Shown here: piece by piece, positions 54,540 through 63,882 of the stretch
Layout of the letters: each line of letters starts with the position of its first letter
Position numbering within the stretch: the stretch's first letter is position 1
Assembly (NCBI RefSeq): GCF_007992495.1
Contig: NZ_BKAJ01000018.1
Coordinates: 93,462 to 157,461, forward strand
DNA: 64,000 bases
Source: Reyranella soli
GTDB lineage: Bacteria; Pseudomonadota; Alphaproteobacteria; Reyranellales; Reyranellaceae
Direction: 5' to 3'
Position numbers and translations under genes: made by a program
Notes under the pieces: model-generated
The model's database searches: none
Told to the model about the DNA's origin: nothing
The model's input: the letters and a program-made list of their open reading frames with translations, nothing else

Positions 54540-55541
54540 TCAGGTCAGGGCTCTGACGAAGGTCAGAAGGTCGTTGTTGAACTTGTCCTTGTGCGTGACC
54601 GTCAGCCCATGCGGCGCGCCCGGATAGACCTTCAACGTCGCCTTCCTTATCAGCTTCGAGGACAGCAGCGCCGTGTTGGCGATCGGGACGTTCTGGTCGT
54701 CCTCGCCGTGGATGATCAGCGTCGGGATGTCGAATCTCCTGAGGTCCTGCGTGAAGTCTGTTTCTGAAAACGCCTTGATGCCTTCGTAGGAGGCCGGCAA
54801 ACCCACCTGCATGGACCACAGCCAGAATGCGTCTTTGACGCCTTGCGAGACTTTCGAGCCGGGACGATTGGCGCCGTAGAACGGCCCGTCGCCAAGGTCC
54901 CGATAGAATTGGCCCCGGTCGCGGGCGACATCGGCGCGGATGTCGTCGAATACCTCGATCGGGATGCCGCCGGGATTCGCCGGCGTCTTGAGCATCAGAG
55001 GCGGGATCGCCGAAACAAGGACGGCGCCGGAAATGCGCTCCGTCCCATATCGCCCGACATAGCGCGCGATGTCGCCGGCGCCGGCCGAGTGGCCGACCAA
55101 GGCCGCGGACCTGAGGTCGAGCCCGTCGATCAGCGTAGCCAGGTCCGCGGCGAAAGTGTCGTAGTCATTTCCTTGCCAGGGCTGGCTCGATCGGCCGTAG
55201 CCGCGGCGATCGAAAGCGACGCAGCGGAAGCCGCGCGCCGCCATGAACATCATCTGATCATCCCAGGCATCGGCATTGAGAGGCCATCCGTGACTGAAGA
55301 CAATGGGCGGCCCCTTGCCCCAGTCCTTGTAGTAGATCTCGGTCGCGTCCGTTGTGGTGATCGTGCCCACGCTGCGAACTCCCGTGCTCGAGGGGCCAGG
55401 CGAACGGCTCGCTTCCTTTGCGCCCGCTGCGGCTATGGGGATCGGCAAGGGGGCCAATGCAAAGGAGGCGACGAGGCCACCGATCATGAAGTTCCGGCGA
55501 GATGCGGCCCGATCGCCTGGCTGGCTGGTGTTCGGTCTCAT
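54540..55541 (-). CDS. exported alpha/beta hydrolase (perhydrolase-like)
   Basis: A 333-residue paralogue of the neighbouring 53685 gene with an added twin-arginine-like signal ([17 protein letters not shown]). The core has [20 protein letters not shown], nucleophile Ser in [19 protein letters not shown], Asp in [11 protein letters not shown] and His in [16 protein letters not shown] 55541 follows GGAGGCTTCGCGTG. It is first in the five-gene unit; 103 bases separate it from the divergent LysR gene, its likely regulator. Confidence 0.92.
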   Translation of the reverse strand: MRPNTSQPGDRAASRRNFMIGGLVASFALAPLPIPIAAAGAKEASRSPGPSSTGVRSVGTITTTDATEIYYKDWGKGPPIVFSHGWPLNADAWDDQMMFMAARGFRCVAFDRRGYGRSSQPWQGNDYDTFAADLATLIDGLDLRSAALVGHSAGAGDIARYVGRYGTERISGAVLVSAIPPLMLKTPANPGGIPIEVFDDIRADVARDRGQFYRDLGDGPFYGANRPGSKVSQGVKDAFWLWSMQVGLPASYEGIKAFSETDFTQDLRRFDIPTLIIHGEDDQNVPIANTALLSSKLIRKATLKVYPGAPHGLTVTHKDKFNNDLLTFVRALT

Positions 55542-55644
55542 CACGCGAAGCCTCCGACTGCGGGATGCGTAGCGCGTTGCAGCGCAACCGGTCAGTCGGT
55601 ATGATTGAGAAGAACCTTCCCGAAATCTGAAAAGGCGGACGCGC

Positions 55645-56544
55645 ATGGACCGCTTGGAGGCGATGTCGGTGATCATCGCCGTGACGGAGACTGGCAGCAT
55701 CTCTGCCGCGTCCCGTCGTCTGAAGTCGCCGGTCGCGACCGTCAGCCGCAAGGTGGCCGAGCTCGAGGCGCGCCTCAAGGCCCAGCTGTTTCAACGCACC
55801 TCGCGGCGGATAATGTTGACCGATGCCGGTCGGTCTTACATCGACGCCTGCAAACGCATCATTGAGCAGGTTGATGACGCCGAACGGGAAGTGTCGGGCG
55901 AGTACCGGGTTCCGAAAGGGGAACTGGCGGTGACAACGCCCTGGGGACTTGGACATACGCACTTGCTGCCGCTCGCGGTCGAATTCCTCGCGGCCTATCC
56001 CGAGATCTCGTTGCGGCTTGTGTTAAACGATCGTGTCGTCAATGCGACCGAGGAGAACATCGATATTGCCGTGCGCGTCGGGAGCCTTCCGGACAGCAAC
56101 ATGATCGCCACTCGAATCGGCTCGATCCGCATCGTCGTCTGCGCGAGCCCCTCGTACCTCAAGGCCCATGGCAAGCCAAAGCAGCTCAGCGATCTCGCGA
56201 AGCATGATTGCATCGGCATCGATGACCATGCGATGCCGTCGGCTTGGCGATTCATGCGTGGCCGGAGCGCCAGGGTGGTGCCAATCCGCTCGCGGCTCTG
56301 CGTCAATACTTCCGAAGCGGCGGTCCTGGCGGCGATCGAGGGCGCCGGATTGGCTCGGGTGATGTCGTATAAGATGGACGCGGCCAAGCGAGCTGGAAAA
56401 CTGGCGATCGTGCTGGAGAAGTTCGAACCGGAACCCCTTCCAGTGCATATTCTTTACACACCGCGAAAGCCGGTGCCGCTCAAGCTGCGCGCGTTTCTCA
56501 ACTGGATGACGCCCAGACTCAAAGCTCGGCTGACCTTGGCTTGA
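55645..56544 (+). CDS. LysR-family regulator
   Basis: A 299-residue LysR protein. The HTH is [20 protein letters not shown] and [18 protein letters not shown]; the effector domain begins [19 protein letters not shown], and [18 protein letters not shown] lies in the cleft. It resembles the CrgA/AaeR subgroup. Divergent from the hydrolase unit, it probably controls that unit and itself from the shared 103-base gap. Confidence 0.93.
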   Translation: MDRLEAMSVIIAVTETGSISAASRRLKSPVATVSRKVAELEARLKAQLFQRTSRRIMLTDAGRSYIDACKRIIEQVDDAEREVSGEYRVPKGELAVTTPWGLGHTHLLPLAVEFLAAYPEISLRLVLNDRVVNATEENIDIAVRVGSLPDSNMIATRIGSIRIVVCASPSYLKAHGKPKQLSDLAKHDCIGIDDHAMPSAWRFMRGRSARVVPIRSRLCVNTSEAAVLAAIEGAGLARVMSYKMDAAKRAGKLAIVLEKFEPEPLPVHILYTPRKPVPLKLRAFLNWMTPRLKARLTLA

Positions 56545-56580
56545 GCGCGAGTTGCGCTCCTCTGCCGACGTTGATGCTGG

Positions 56581-57015
56581 TCATTGTGTCGGCACGGGGA
56601 CGATGGCCGAGATGCGCCATCCGTCCGAAGTGCGGACGGCGAACTCGTTGATGAGAAATGTGTGCGTCGCCGCCTCTTGGCCGACAGCACCGGCGGTGAT
56701 GCGCGTGGGCGCATAGATATGGGCGGCGTCCGGTCCGAGAGGCATGATGCGGATCGCGTCAAGGTCGGGTTCGAAACGCCAGGTCCCGGCGAAGATGGTG
56801 CGGAAGTGGTCGATGACCGCGTTTCGGCCCCAGAATTGATAGGCGCGGGCCACGAAGTTCACGGGATCCGGCTGCCCAGGCGGGGTACGGGCAAGGATAG
56901 CCTCGATTGCCTGGATGTCATGCGCGGTTTCGCCCGCGGCCTGGCGCAGGAAAAGCGCGCGGATCTCTTCGAGGTCCGCGGCGCTGACAGTCTTCTTGGT
57001 GGGCTCGTCGATCAT
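56581..57015 (-). CDS. SnoaL/DUF4440-like NTF2-fold protein
   Basis: A 144-residue protein with the NTF2 layout: an N-terminal helix LEEIRALFLRQAAGETAHDI, then WGRNAVIDHFRTIFAGTW, and strands ending DGWRISAIVPVPTQ. SgcJ/EcaC-type or SnoaL-like proteins of this size bind small ligands; some are isomerases. ATG 57015 or the GTG at 57024 may start it. It is convergent with the LysR gene; no operon partner. Confidence 0.8.
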   Translation of the reverse strand: MIDEPTKKTVSAADLEEIRALFLRQAAGETAHDIQAIEAILARTPPGQPDPVNFVARAYQFWGRNAVIDHFRTIFAGTWRFEPDLDAIRIMPLGPDAAHIYAPTRITAGAVGQEAATHTFLINEFAVRTSDGWRISAIVPVPTQ

Positions 57016-57163
57016 CGGGTGCACGCTGCTCGCAGAATCAAACGGTCAAGGCACCTTCCGCAAAAGCGAACCGGCGCACCTGCTTCCGGTCAGCGTAGCG
57101 CGTCGTAGCGACGATCGACAACGATCGGTTCTTTCTGCAACACGCCGGCTCCAGCTGACCGCG

Positions 57164-57285
57164 TCAGGCGACGCCGAGCTTCCTGCATTCCCCGTCCCGC
57201 AGAGTCGGGAGCTCTTCGAGCGCCAGAAACTCGGCCAGGTCCGCCGCCTCGTGGAACGGCCGGATCTCGCTCACGAGGCCCGGCG
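57164..57285 (-). pseudogene. 3' remnant of a YCII-family gene
   Basis: On the minus strand the frame reads EIRPFHEAADLAEFLALEEL and ends in CRKLGVA and a stop. This closely matches the end of the intact YCII gene at 63457-63882 (EIRPFYEAADLAEFLTPEEL, GKLGVA), and the DNA is alike base by base over about 110 positions. The rest of the gene is missing; the stop of the CGNR gene falls within its left-over 5' edge. Confidence 0.75.
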
Positions 57286-57867
57286 TTGCCTTACCCGATA
57301 GGCTCGGGTCTTCTGCCGATTGCCGCAGATCGAAGACGAGCACCAATGCCGGTTAGCCGGCTTGGAGCGGTCGAAGAATATCCAGTGGCACTCGTCCGAG
57401 GCGCAGGTCTTCAGCCGAGCGAGCCGGCCCATCTCCGCCAGACCGATCATCTGCCCCAACACCCGGCCAAGGGCATTCGAGCCGGGAACCGGGACAAGCT
57501 CGACGGCCCCCTTGTCGGCGACCGCCAGCATGAGCGGAAACTTCCGGCTTGCCGCGGTAAGGTGACGCGCGGCCTCCCTGGCCTGAGGCCGATCCTCCGG
57601 CGGATTCAGAAGAAAGTCCCTCAGGGCCTGTCGCAATTCCAGCGCAGCGCGGTGATCGCCGGCGTCGACGTGCCCTCCCCGCTGCAACAAGCCGCGCTCG
57701 CGCATCCACGCCTCTAACCGGCGCGGCGTGTCGATCTCGTCGCTGCCGGCATGGGCGACGCCGTTTTCCACGTAGCGGCGCCGATCGAGGCTGTTCACGA
57801 AATCGTAAAGCAGCTCGAGCTCGGCCGGTACGTCGTACTTCTCCGAAAGTCTCATCGACACCAGCAT
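57271..57867 (-). CDS. CGNR zinc-finger protein (putative stress-induced regulator)
   Basis: A 198-residue protein of the ABATE-CGNR group. The N-terminal ABATE part has LLYDFVNSLDRRRYVENG; the zinc finger uses Cys155 and Cys160 (KTCASDECHWIFFDRSKPAN) and Cys176 and Cys181 (HWCSSSICGNR). The family binds DNA. The start is ATG 57867, or GTG 57861 or ATG 57855, all close to AAAGG. Its final codons overlap the YCII remnant, suggesting a recombination joint. Confidence 0.88.
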   Translation of the reverse strand: MLVSMRLSEKYDVPAELELLYDFVNSLDRRRYVENGVAHAGSDEIDTPRRLEAWMRERGLLQRGGHVDAGDHRAALELRQALRDFLLNPPEDRPQAREAARHLTAASRKFPLMLAVADKGAVELVPVPGSNALGRVLGQMIGLAEMGRLARLKTCASDECHWIFFDRSKPANRHWCSSSICGNRQKTRAYRVRQRRAS

Positions 57868-57951
57868 AATCCTTTTGCCGGTTGACGCAACTCGACACCA
57901 GCATATACGTTTAGATGGTGTCCTCCTTCTCTATGCGAAAGGAACCCTGCC

Positions 57952-58839
57952 ATGTCGCCGATTTCCACCGAGGAGACCTCCTACCGGAAATACGTGACCG
58001 TCCTCGGCACGACGATGGCCTATGTCGATGTCGGCGCGGGCGATCCCATCGTGTTCCTGCACGGCAATCCGACACCGTCGTATCTCTGGCGGAACATCAT
58101 CCCCCACCTGCTTCCGTTCGGCCGCTGTCTCGCGCCCGACTACGTCGGCATGGGCAATTCGGGAGCCGCGCCGGACGGGCGCTACCGCCTGGTCGATCAC
58201 CAACGCTATCTCGACGCATGGTTCGAGACGCTGGGCCTCGGCCGGAACGTCATTCTCGTTGTTCACGACTGGGGCTCGTCGCTCGGCTTTTCCTGGGCCC
58301 AGCGTCATCCCGAGCGCGTCAAGGCCATCGTCTACATGGAAGCGATCGTGCGGCCGTTTCTCTCCTGGGACGAATGGCCCCAGGCCACGCGCGCGTTCTT
58401 CCAGGCGCAGCGCTCCCCGAAGGGCGAGGAACTGATCCTGGAGAAGAACCTCTTCATCGAGTACCTGCTCCCGCTGCGCAACATCGCCCCCGAGGTCCTG
58501 GAGGTGTACCGGCGCCACTATCGCACGCCAGGTCCCGCCCGGATGCCGATGCTCGCCTGGACGCGCGACCTGCCAATTGAGGGCGAGCCCGCGGATGTCG
58601 TCGAGATCGTCGACTCCTATTCGCGGTGGCTCTCGAAGAGCCCCCTCCCGAAACTGTTCATCGATGCCGAGCCCGCGGGGTTCCTCATCGGCGCGCAAAG
58701 GGAATTTTGCCGTGGCTGGCCGAACCAGCAGACGATCACCGTGCCGGGCGCACATTTCCTCCAGGAGGATTCGCCGGCCGAGGTCGGACAGGCGGCCGCG
58801 CGCTTCGTGTCCAAGGTGCTCGCGGGGCAGATCGCGTAA
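57952..58839 (+). CDS. haloalkane dehalogenase (HLD-II-like)
   Basis: A 295-residue alpha/beta hydrolase with the full haloalkane dehalogenase pentad: nucleophile Asp106 and halide-binding Trp107 in LVVHDWGSSLGF, halide-binding Asn39 in FLHGNPTPSYLWRNIIPHL, catalytic acid Glu130 in IVYMEAIVRPF and base His268 in PGAHFLQEDSP. The Asn/Glu placement is that of subfamily II (DhaA, LinB). It should replace halogen by hydroxyl on haloalkanes. No signal peptide. It precedes an amidase gene by 14 bases. Confidence 0.94.
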   Translation: MSPISTEETSYRKYVTVLGTTMAYVDVGAGDPIVFLHGNPTPSYLWRNIIPHLLPFGRCLAPDYVGMGNSGAAPDGRYRLVDHQRYLDAWFETLGLGRNVILVVHDWGSSLGFSWAQRHPERVKAIVYMEAIVRPFLSWDEWPQATRAFFQAQRSPKGEELILEKNLFIEYLLPLRNIAPEVLEVYRRHYRTPGPARMPMLAWTRDLPIEGEPADVVEIVDSYSRWLSKSPLPKLFIDAEPAGFLIGAQREFCRGWPNQQTITVPGAHFLQEDSPAEVGQAAARFVSKVLAGQIA

Positions 58840-58853
58840 CCGAGGAGCGCGCG

Positions 58854-60236
58854 ATGGAACTGCACTATCTCGAACTGATGCAGATCGCGGATCTGCTGCG
58901 TCGGCGCGACGTGACGTCGGTCGAGGTGACGCGCGCGCAGCTCGACAGGATAGCCCGCCTGGACGGTCACCTGGCGAGCTATGCGCGTACCATGCCGGAC
59001 CGCGCGCTCGGCGAAGCGGCGACCGCAGACGCGGAGATCGCCGCCGGGCGCTATCGCGGGCCGCTGCATGGCGTGCCGCTTGGGGTCAAGGACCTGTTCT
59101 GGACCAAAGGCGTTCCTGCCGCCGCGGGCACCATGATCCATCGCGACTTCGTGCCGGAGGAGGACGCTACCGTCGTCGCGCGCCTGAGGGAGGCGGGTGC
59201 GATCGTGCTGGGGAAGCTCGAGATGACGGAAGGTGCCTATTCCGATCATCACCCGGCGATCACGCCACCGAAGAATCCGTGGAATGCGGCTTACTGGACG
59301 GGCATCTCTTCGAGCGGTCCAGCCGCTGCGACCGCGGCCGGGCTCTGCTACGGTGCGCTTGCATCGGATACGGGCGGATCGATCCGCTGGCCGTGCGGCG
59401 CCACGGGGTTGACGGGAATCAAGCCGGCTTGGGGGCGCGTCAGCCGCTTTGGCGTCTTCGAGCTCGCTGCCAGCCTCGATCATGTGGGGCCGCTCGCGCG
59501 CAGTGCCGCCGATGCCGCCGCGATCCTCGCAGCCGTTGCCGGCCCGGACGACAAGGACCCCACCACGCTTGCCGAGCCACGACCCGATCCTGTCGGATCG
59601 GCTGGGCGTATCGGGGGACTGCGCCTCGGCATCGATGCCGAGTGGAACAGCGCCGACGTCGATCCGTCCGTGCAGCGTGCTCTAGCCGGAGCGGAGAGGG
59701 TGTTTCGCTCGCTCGGCGCAGAAATCGTGCCCGTCAGCGTGCCGGATGTAACGCAGGCGGTCATCGATTGGGGCCCCGCCTGTGCGCTCGAGGCGGCAGT
59801 CGCGCATCGCGCAACCTATCCGGCCCGCAAGAGCGAGTACGGCCCGGTGTTGTCGTCGGTGCTCGAGGCGGGACGAGCGGTCTCGGCCTTCGACTATCAG
59901 GCAATCCAGCTTCGACGCATGGCTCTGCGCGGATGTCTTTCGCATCTGTTTCGAACCATCGACGCTCTGCTGGTGCCGGTGCAGCCGTTCGCACCGCTGA
60001 CGCTCGCCGACATCAGCACGCTCGGCGCCCAGCCGGATCTCATCCTGAAGCTACAGCGCTACACGGCGCCCTTCGATCTCACCGGCCATCCCACCGTGAC
60101 GCTGCCTGGCGGCTTCAGTGAGCGCGACATGCCGATCGGCCTGCAATTGGCCGGCCGCGATGACACGATGCTCGTCCGCGCGGCCGTCGCATTCCAGCAG
60201 GAGACGTCCTGGCACAAGCGCCATCCGCTTCCCTGA
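58854..60236 (+). CDS. amidase-signature hydrolase
   Basis: A 460-residue amidase. The catalytic Lys lies in PLHGVPLGVKDLFWTKG, the cis-Ser in SGPAAATAAGLCYGALASDT (preceded by GISS), and the nucleophile Ser in DTGGSIRWPCGATGLTGIKP. The usual GGSSGG is changed to GISSSG. It hydrolyses an amide of unknown type. ATG 58854 follows CGAGGAGCGC. It forms a two-gene unit with the haloalkane dehalogenase. Confidence 0.92.
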   Translation: MELHYLELMQIADLLRRRDVTSVEVTRAQLDRIARLDGHLASYARTMPDRALGEAATADAEIAAGRYRGPLHGVPLGVKDLFWTKGVPAAAGTMIHRDFVPEEDATVVARLREAGAIVLGKLEMTEGAYSDHHPAITPPKNPWNAAYWTGISSSGPAAATAAGLCYGALASDTGGSIRWPCGATGLTGIKPAWGRVSRFGVFELAASLDHVGPLARSAADAAAILAAVAGPDDKDPTTLAEPRPDPVGSAGRIGGLRLGIDAEWNSADVDPSVQRALAGAERVFRSLGAEIVPVSVPDVTQAVIDWGPACALEAAVAHRATYPARKSEYGPVLSSVLEAGRAVSAFDYQAIQLRRMALRGCLSHLFRTIDALLVPVQPFAPLTLADISTLGAQPDLILKLQRYTAPFDLTGHPTVTLPGGFSERDMPIGLQLAGRDDTMLVRAAVAFQQETSWHKRHPLP

Positions 60237-60263
60237 TCGCCCGACAAGCGTGTGGGCGGGCGT

Positions 60264-61262
60264 TCAATCGACGGTGGCGCCCGAGATACGCACCAGCTCC
60301 GCCCATTTCGGCTGCTCGGCGGCGACGAAAGCGGCGAATTCCTGGGGTGTGCTGCCCACGGGATCCGAGCCCTGCTCCGCAAGACGCGACCGCATTTCCT
60401 GGCTGCCGACGATGGCGACGATCTCCGAGGCGAGCCGCGCCACTGCCGGCGCCGGCAGTCCCGCCGGGCCCATGATGCCGTTCCAGAGCGCCACCTCGTA
60501 ACCCGGGATCACTTCCGAGATGGCCGGTATGTCGGAAAGCAGCGCCGAGCGCCGCGCGGTGGTAACGCCGAGCGCGCGCAGCTTGCCCGCCCTCACCTGC
60601 TGGAGCACCTCGACCAGTGGGCTGAAGCTCACCTGCAGCTTGCCGGAGATAAGGTCGGCCGCGACCGGTGCCCCGCCGCGATAGGGCACATGCACCATGT
60701 CGATGCCGGCCCGGTAGGCGAAAACGGCAGCGGCCAGATGCAGGGAAGTGCCGGCACCGCCCGACCCGTAGTTCAATTGGCCCGGCCTCGCCTTCGCATA
60801 GGCCACCAGCTCGGCGACGCTGTTCACCGGCACTTCTGGATTCACGACGAGCAGGTTCGGGATGAAGGCGATCTGCGAGATCGGCGTGAAGTCGCGGACC
60901 GGATTGAACGCAAGCCGCTTATAGAGCGCCGCGTTGGTCGCGTGCGTCGAGCTCGTTGCCAGGACCAGCGTGTAGCCGTCCGGTTCCGCCCGCGCGACGT
61001 ATTCGGCGGCGATGTTGCCGCCGGCGCCGGCGCGATTGTCCACGATGACGGACTGGCCCAGCCGCTCACCCAGCGCCTGGGCCACGAGCCGCGCGGTGAC
61101 ATCGGTGCTGCCGCCCGCCGCGAAGGGAACGACGATGCGGATCGGCTTGTCGGGCGCCCAGCGGGCCTGGGCCTGTGCAGATCGGCCGACCGCACCAGCC
61201 AACATCGGGGCCAGCATCAGGGGAAGCGCCGCAAGGCCCTTCGTTAAGGATCGACGTTCCAT
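60264..61262 (-). CDS. Bug/TTT-family solute-binding protein
   Basis: A 332-residue periplasmic binding protein: signal ending GRSAQAQARW, PFAAGGSTDVTARLVAQAL, VDNRAGAGGNIAAEYVA, NYGSGGAGTSLHLAAAVF and MVHVPYRGGAPVAADLI. Convergent with the amidase at 58854. It is divergent from a MarR gene, and two palindromes sit between them, so MarR control is likely. ATG 61262 follows GGGAGGGAATAATTG. Confidence 0.92.
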   Translation of the reverse strand: MERRSLTKGLAALPLMLAPMLAGAVGRSAQAQARWAPDKPIRIVVPFAAGGSTDVTARLVAQALGERLGQSVIVDNRAGAGGNIAAEYVARAEPDGYTLVLATSSTHATNAALYKRLAFNPVRDFTPISQIAFIPNLLVVNPEVPVNSVAELVAYAKARPGQLNYGSGGAGTSLHLAAAVFAYRAGIDMVHVPYRGGAPVAADLISGKLQVSFSPLVEVLQQVRAGKLRALGVTTARRSALLSDIPAISEVIPGYEVALWNGIMGPAGLPAPAVARLASEIVAIVGSQEMRSRLAEQGSDPVGSTPQEFAAFVAAEQPKWAELVRISGATVD

Positions 61263-61433
61263 CAATTATTCCCTCCCATATGACGCCGGGCGCATTGTTC
61301 GCGTCACCGGCCAAGATCGCGATGGCGCTGGCAGAATGCGCCCTTTGGCGTGCGGCCTCCATGGTCCCGGGCCGGTTCAAGCCGCCCCTCAAAACCGGCT
61401 TCGTGCTTTTCAGACATCATCGACTTGAACTCC

Positions 61434-61475
61434 GGGGGTATCCCCCTAAATAGTCCAGAATAGGGGGATATCCCC
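61434..61475. promoter_or_regulatory. double palindrome, candidate MarR operator
   Basis: GGGGGTATCCCCC (61434-61446) and GGGGGATATCCCC (61463-61475) stand 16 bases apart in the gap between the divergent Bug and MarR genes; the inner GGGGATATCCCC is a perfect 12-bp palindrome. Two like sites spaced about three helical turns centre to centre suit a MarR dimer pair covering both promoters. Confidence 0.6.
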
Positions 61476-61523
61476 ATACATCAGGCCCCAATAGATCCCG
61501 GCGTGCACGACGGAGACCGATAC

Positions 61524-62012
61524 GTGAAACACTCATTTCGCTCGGATAGTCCGTGCATCGTGGCCGCAATGCGCGCCGCCACGCGTCGACTGACGCAGCT
61601 CTACGATGATGCGATGGCGCCGACTGGCCTGCGCATCACGCAGTTTCACGTCCTCTCGGAGCTGAACCGCCGATCAGCCGACCCACCAACCGTGGGTGAG
61701 TTGGCCGAGATCCTGATCATGGAGCGATCTGCGCTCGGCCAAACACTTCGACCGCTCGAACGCGACGGTTTCATCGACCTCGGTCAGGACGCGCGGGATG
61801 GGCGCCGTCGGCCCATCACGTTGACAAAGAAAGGCAAAGACAAAGTGGCCAGCGGCCGACGCTACTGGGCGGTCGCTCACGAAAAATTCGGGCATTTCTT
61901 CGGGGATAGTCAGTTGGCTCTCTTGCGCGAGACGCTACGCGGCATTGCTGAGAGCCCACAACTTCCCGACGCCTTTCGACAGGCCAGTACGGCATCGAGG
62001 AGAAAGTCATGA
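61524..62012 (+). CDS. MarR-family regulator
   Basis: A 162-residue MarR protein: helix RAATRRLTQLYDDAMAPTGL, the HTH TVGELAEILIMERSALGQTL, and the wing DARDGRRRPITLTKKGKDKV with its DxRxxxxxxT pattern. GTG 61524 is preceded by GGAG at 8 bases; a GTG at 61503 is the alternative. Its stop overlaps the start of the amidase gene (ATGA), and it is divergent from the Bug gene. Confidence 0.9.
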   Translation: MKHSFRSDSPCIVAAMRAATRRLTQLYDDAMAPTGLRITQFHVLSELNRRSADPPTVGELAEILIMERSALGQTLRPLERDGFIDLGQDARDGRRRPITLTKKGKDKVASGRRYWAVAHEKFGHFFGDSQLALLRETLRGIAESPQLPDAFRQASTASRRKS

Positions 62013-63427
62013 TCGAGTCGATCACCAACATCATTCAGATGGACGCCAGCCGCATCGCTGAGCTCGTTGCCAATCGGGAGCTATCGCCGGTCGAGGTCAT
62101 GCAGGCCCATCTCGACCGCATTGCCGAGGTCAATCCCAAGGTAAACGCCATCGTGGCGCTGGCCGATGGCGCACTGGACGCTGCCAGAAAAGCCGAGGCA
62201 GCGGTCAAGTCGGGCGCTCAATTGGGCCCTCTCCATGGCGTTCCGTTCACGGTCAAGGATGGCATCGACACGGCGGGCGTTCTGACACAGCGCGGTTCGC
62301 CAATTTTCAAAGGACGGGTGCCCGATACCGATGCCACCGTCGTCGCCAGGCTGAAGGCCGCTGGCGCCATCCTCATCGCAAAGACGAACCCGCCGGAATT
62401 TTCCTACTCGATCGAAACGGACAATTTCCTGACGGGCCAGACGAACAACCCCTGGAACCTCGACTACTCCCCGGGCGGATCGAGTGGTGGTGAATCCGCC
62501 GCCATCGCCGCTTGCATGTCGCCCCTCGGCGTTGGCAGTGATCTCTCGATCTCCTTGCGCGGACCGGCGGCGCATACCGGCATCGTTGGCTTCAAAGCTA
62601 CTCACGGTCGCATGCCGATGACAGGCCACTGGCCCCGGGTGCCACGTCGCTTCTGGCACATCGGACCGATGGCACGTTCGGTTCGCGATGTGGCTCTCGC
62701 TTATTCCTTGATGGCGGGCCCCGACGGTGCCGACGGCTTCTCAATCAGCTCGCCCGGCCTCGATACAGGGGTGGGCACGACATAGACCCGTCCGGTTCGT
62801 GTCGGCTGGCTGGCCTCTCCGGGCTTCTTCGGACCGACCGATCCCGAGGTGGTCGCGACCGTGAAGGCAGCAGCTCAGGCGCTAAGCAATGCCGGCTGCC
62901 CTGTCGAAGAGGTCCGGTTGCCCGAGCTGGAGCAGACCGATGCCAACAGCGTCCTCTGGCAGCTCCAGCAGATGGAAGCCCGGCCGGAGTTCGAGAAGGT
63001 CACCGCCGGCCACGAGGCCCAGATCTTCAGGCATGCCAGATTGATCCTCGACACACCTGACACGCCGATCGCCGACTTCGTCGCCGCCGAGCAGGCGGTG
63101 GAGCACCTCCGCGACAGTTTCGTCGACTATTTCCAGCGATGTGACGCGCTGCTCTGCCCGGTGACCCCGTTCCCCGCGACCAGGCATGGCCTCGCTGACC
63201 TCGTGATCGATGGCAAAACGGTTTCCCCGTTCCACGTGATGAGTGCCACATCACCGTTCAGCCTGACCGGCATGCCGGCCCTGTCGATGCGGTTCGGAAC
63301 AAGCCACGACGGTCTTCCGATCGGCGTGCAGATCGTCTCCTCCTGGTTGGCGGAATCGACAGTGCTCAAGGTCGCCTCGCTCCTCGAGGGCGTGAGCCCC
63401 GCTCGCAACATTCACCCCGCCGTCTAA
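62009..63427 (+). pseudogene. amidase-signature gene interrupted by one in-frame TAG
   Basis: One frame of 472 codons reads as a complete amidase except for TAG at codon 259 (62783-62785). Before it: catalytic Lys in LHGVPFTVKDGIDTAG, cis-Ser in SPGGSSGGESAAIAA, and nucleophile Ser in GSDLSISLRGPAAHTG, where the usual DxGGS has become DLSIS. After it: RVGWLASPGFFGPTDPEV and DALLCPVTPFPATRHG to the normal end. A CAG to TAG change would explain it. Codon use continues smoothly across the stop. It is coupled to the MarR gene. Either recent loss, amber readthrough, or a sequence error. Confidence 0.85.
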
Positions 63428-63456
63428 CGCCACAAGGGCGAGATCAGCCGACGGGG

Positions 63457-63882
63457 TCAGGCGACGCCGAGCTTGCCGCGTTCCCCTTCCCGCGGAGTTG
63501 AGAGCTCCTCGGGCGTCAGGAACTCGGCCAGGTCGGCCGCCTCGTAGAACGGCCGGATCTCGATCTCGCTCGGGCCCGGCATGGGATTGGGGCAGCGCTT
63601 CGCCCAGGCCACGGCCTCGTCCATGTCCTTGACCTGCCAGATCGAGAATCCGGCGACCAGGTCGCGGGCCTCGGCGAACGGCCCGTCGATGACCGTGCGG
63701 CCGGCGCCATCGAAGGCGATACGCTTGGCCTCGGCGGTGTTCTTGAGGCCGGCGGCGGCCACGAAGATGCCGGCCTTGACCAGCTCCTCGGTGAACCGAT
63801 CCATCGCCGCGAACGCCTCGGTCGTCGGCGGCCCCGCCTTTTCGCTGTCGCACGTGGCTTTCACGAACACCATGACCCGCAT
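63457..63882 (-). CDS. YCII-related (DGPF-domain) protein
   Basis: A 141-residue YCII/DGPF protein: MRVMVFVKATCDSEKAGPP at the start, GRTVIDGPFAEARDLVAGF carrying the DGPF signature, then SIWQVKDMDEAVAWAKRCPN. Such proteins have a ferredoxin-like fold and are often encoded next to ECF sigma factors; none is in this window. ATG 63882 follows AAGGAGACAGGCG. The end of a sister gene survives at 57164. Confidence 0.92.
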   Translation of the reverse strand: MRVMVFVKATCDSEKAGPPTTEAFAAMDRFTEELVKAGIFVAAAGLKNTAEAKRIAFDGAGRTVIDGPFAEARDLVAGFSIWQVKDMDEAVAWAKRCPNPMPGPSEIEIRPFYEAADLAEFLTPEELSTPREGERGKLGVA

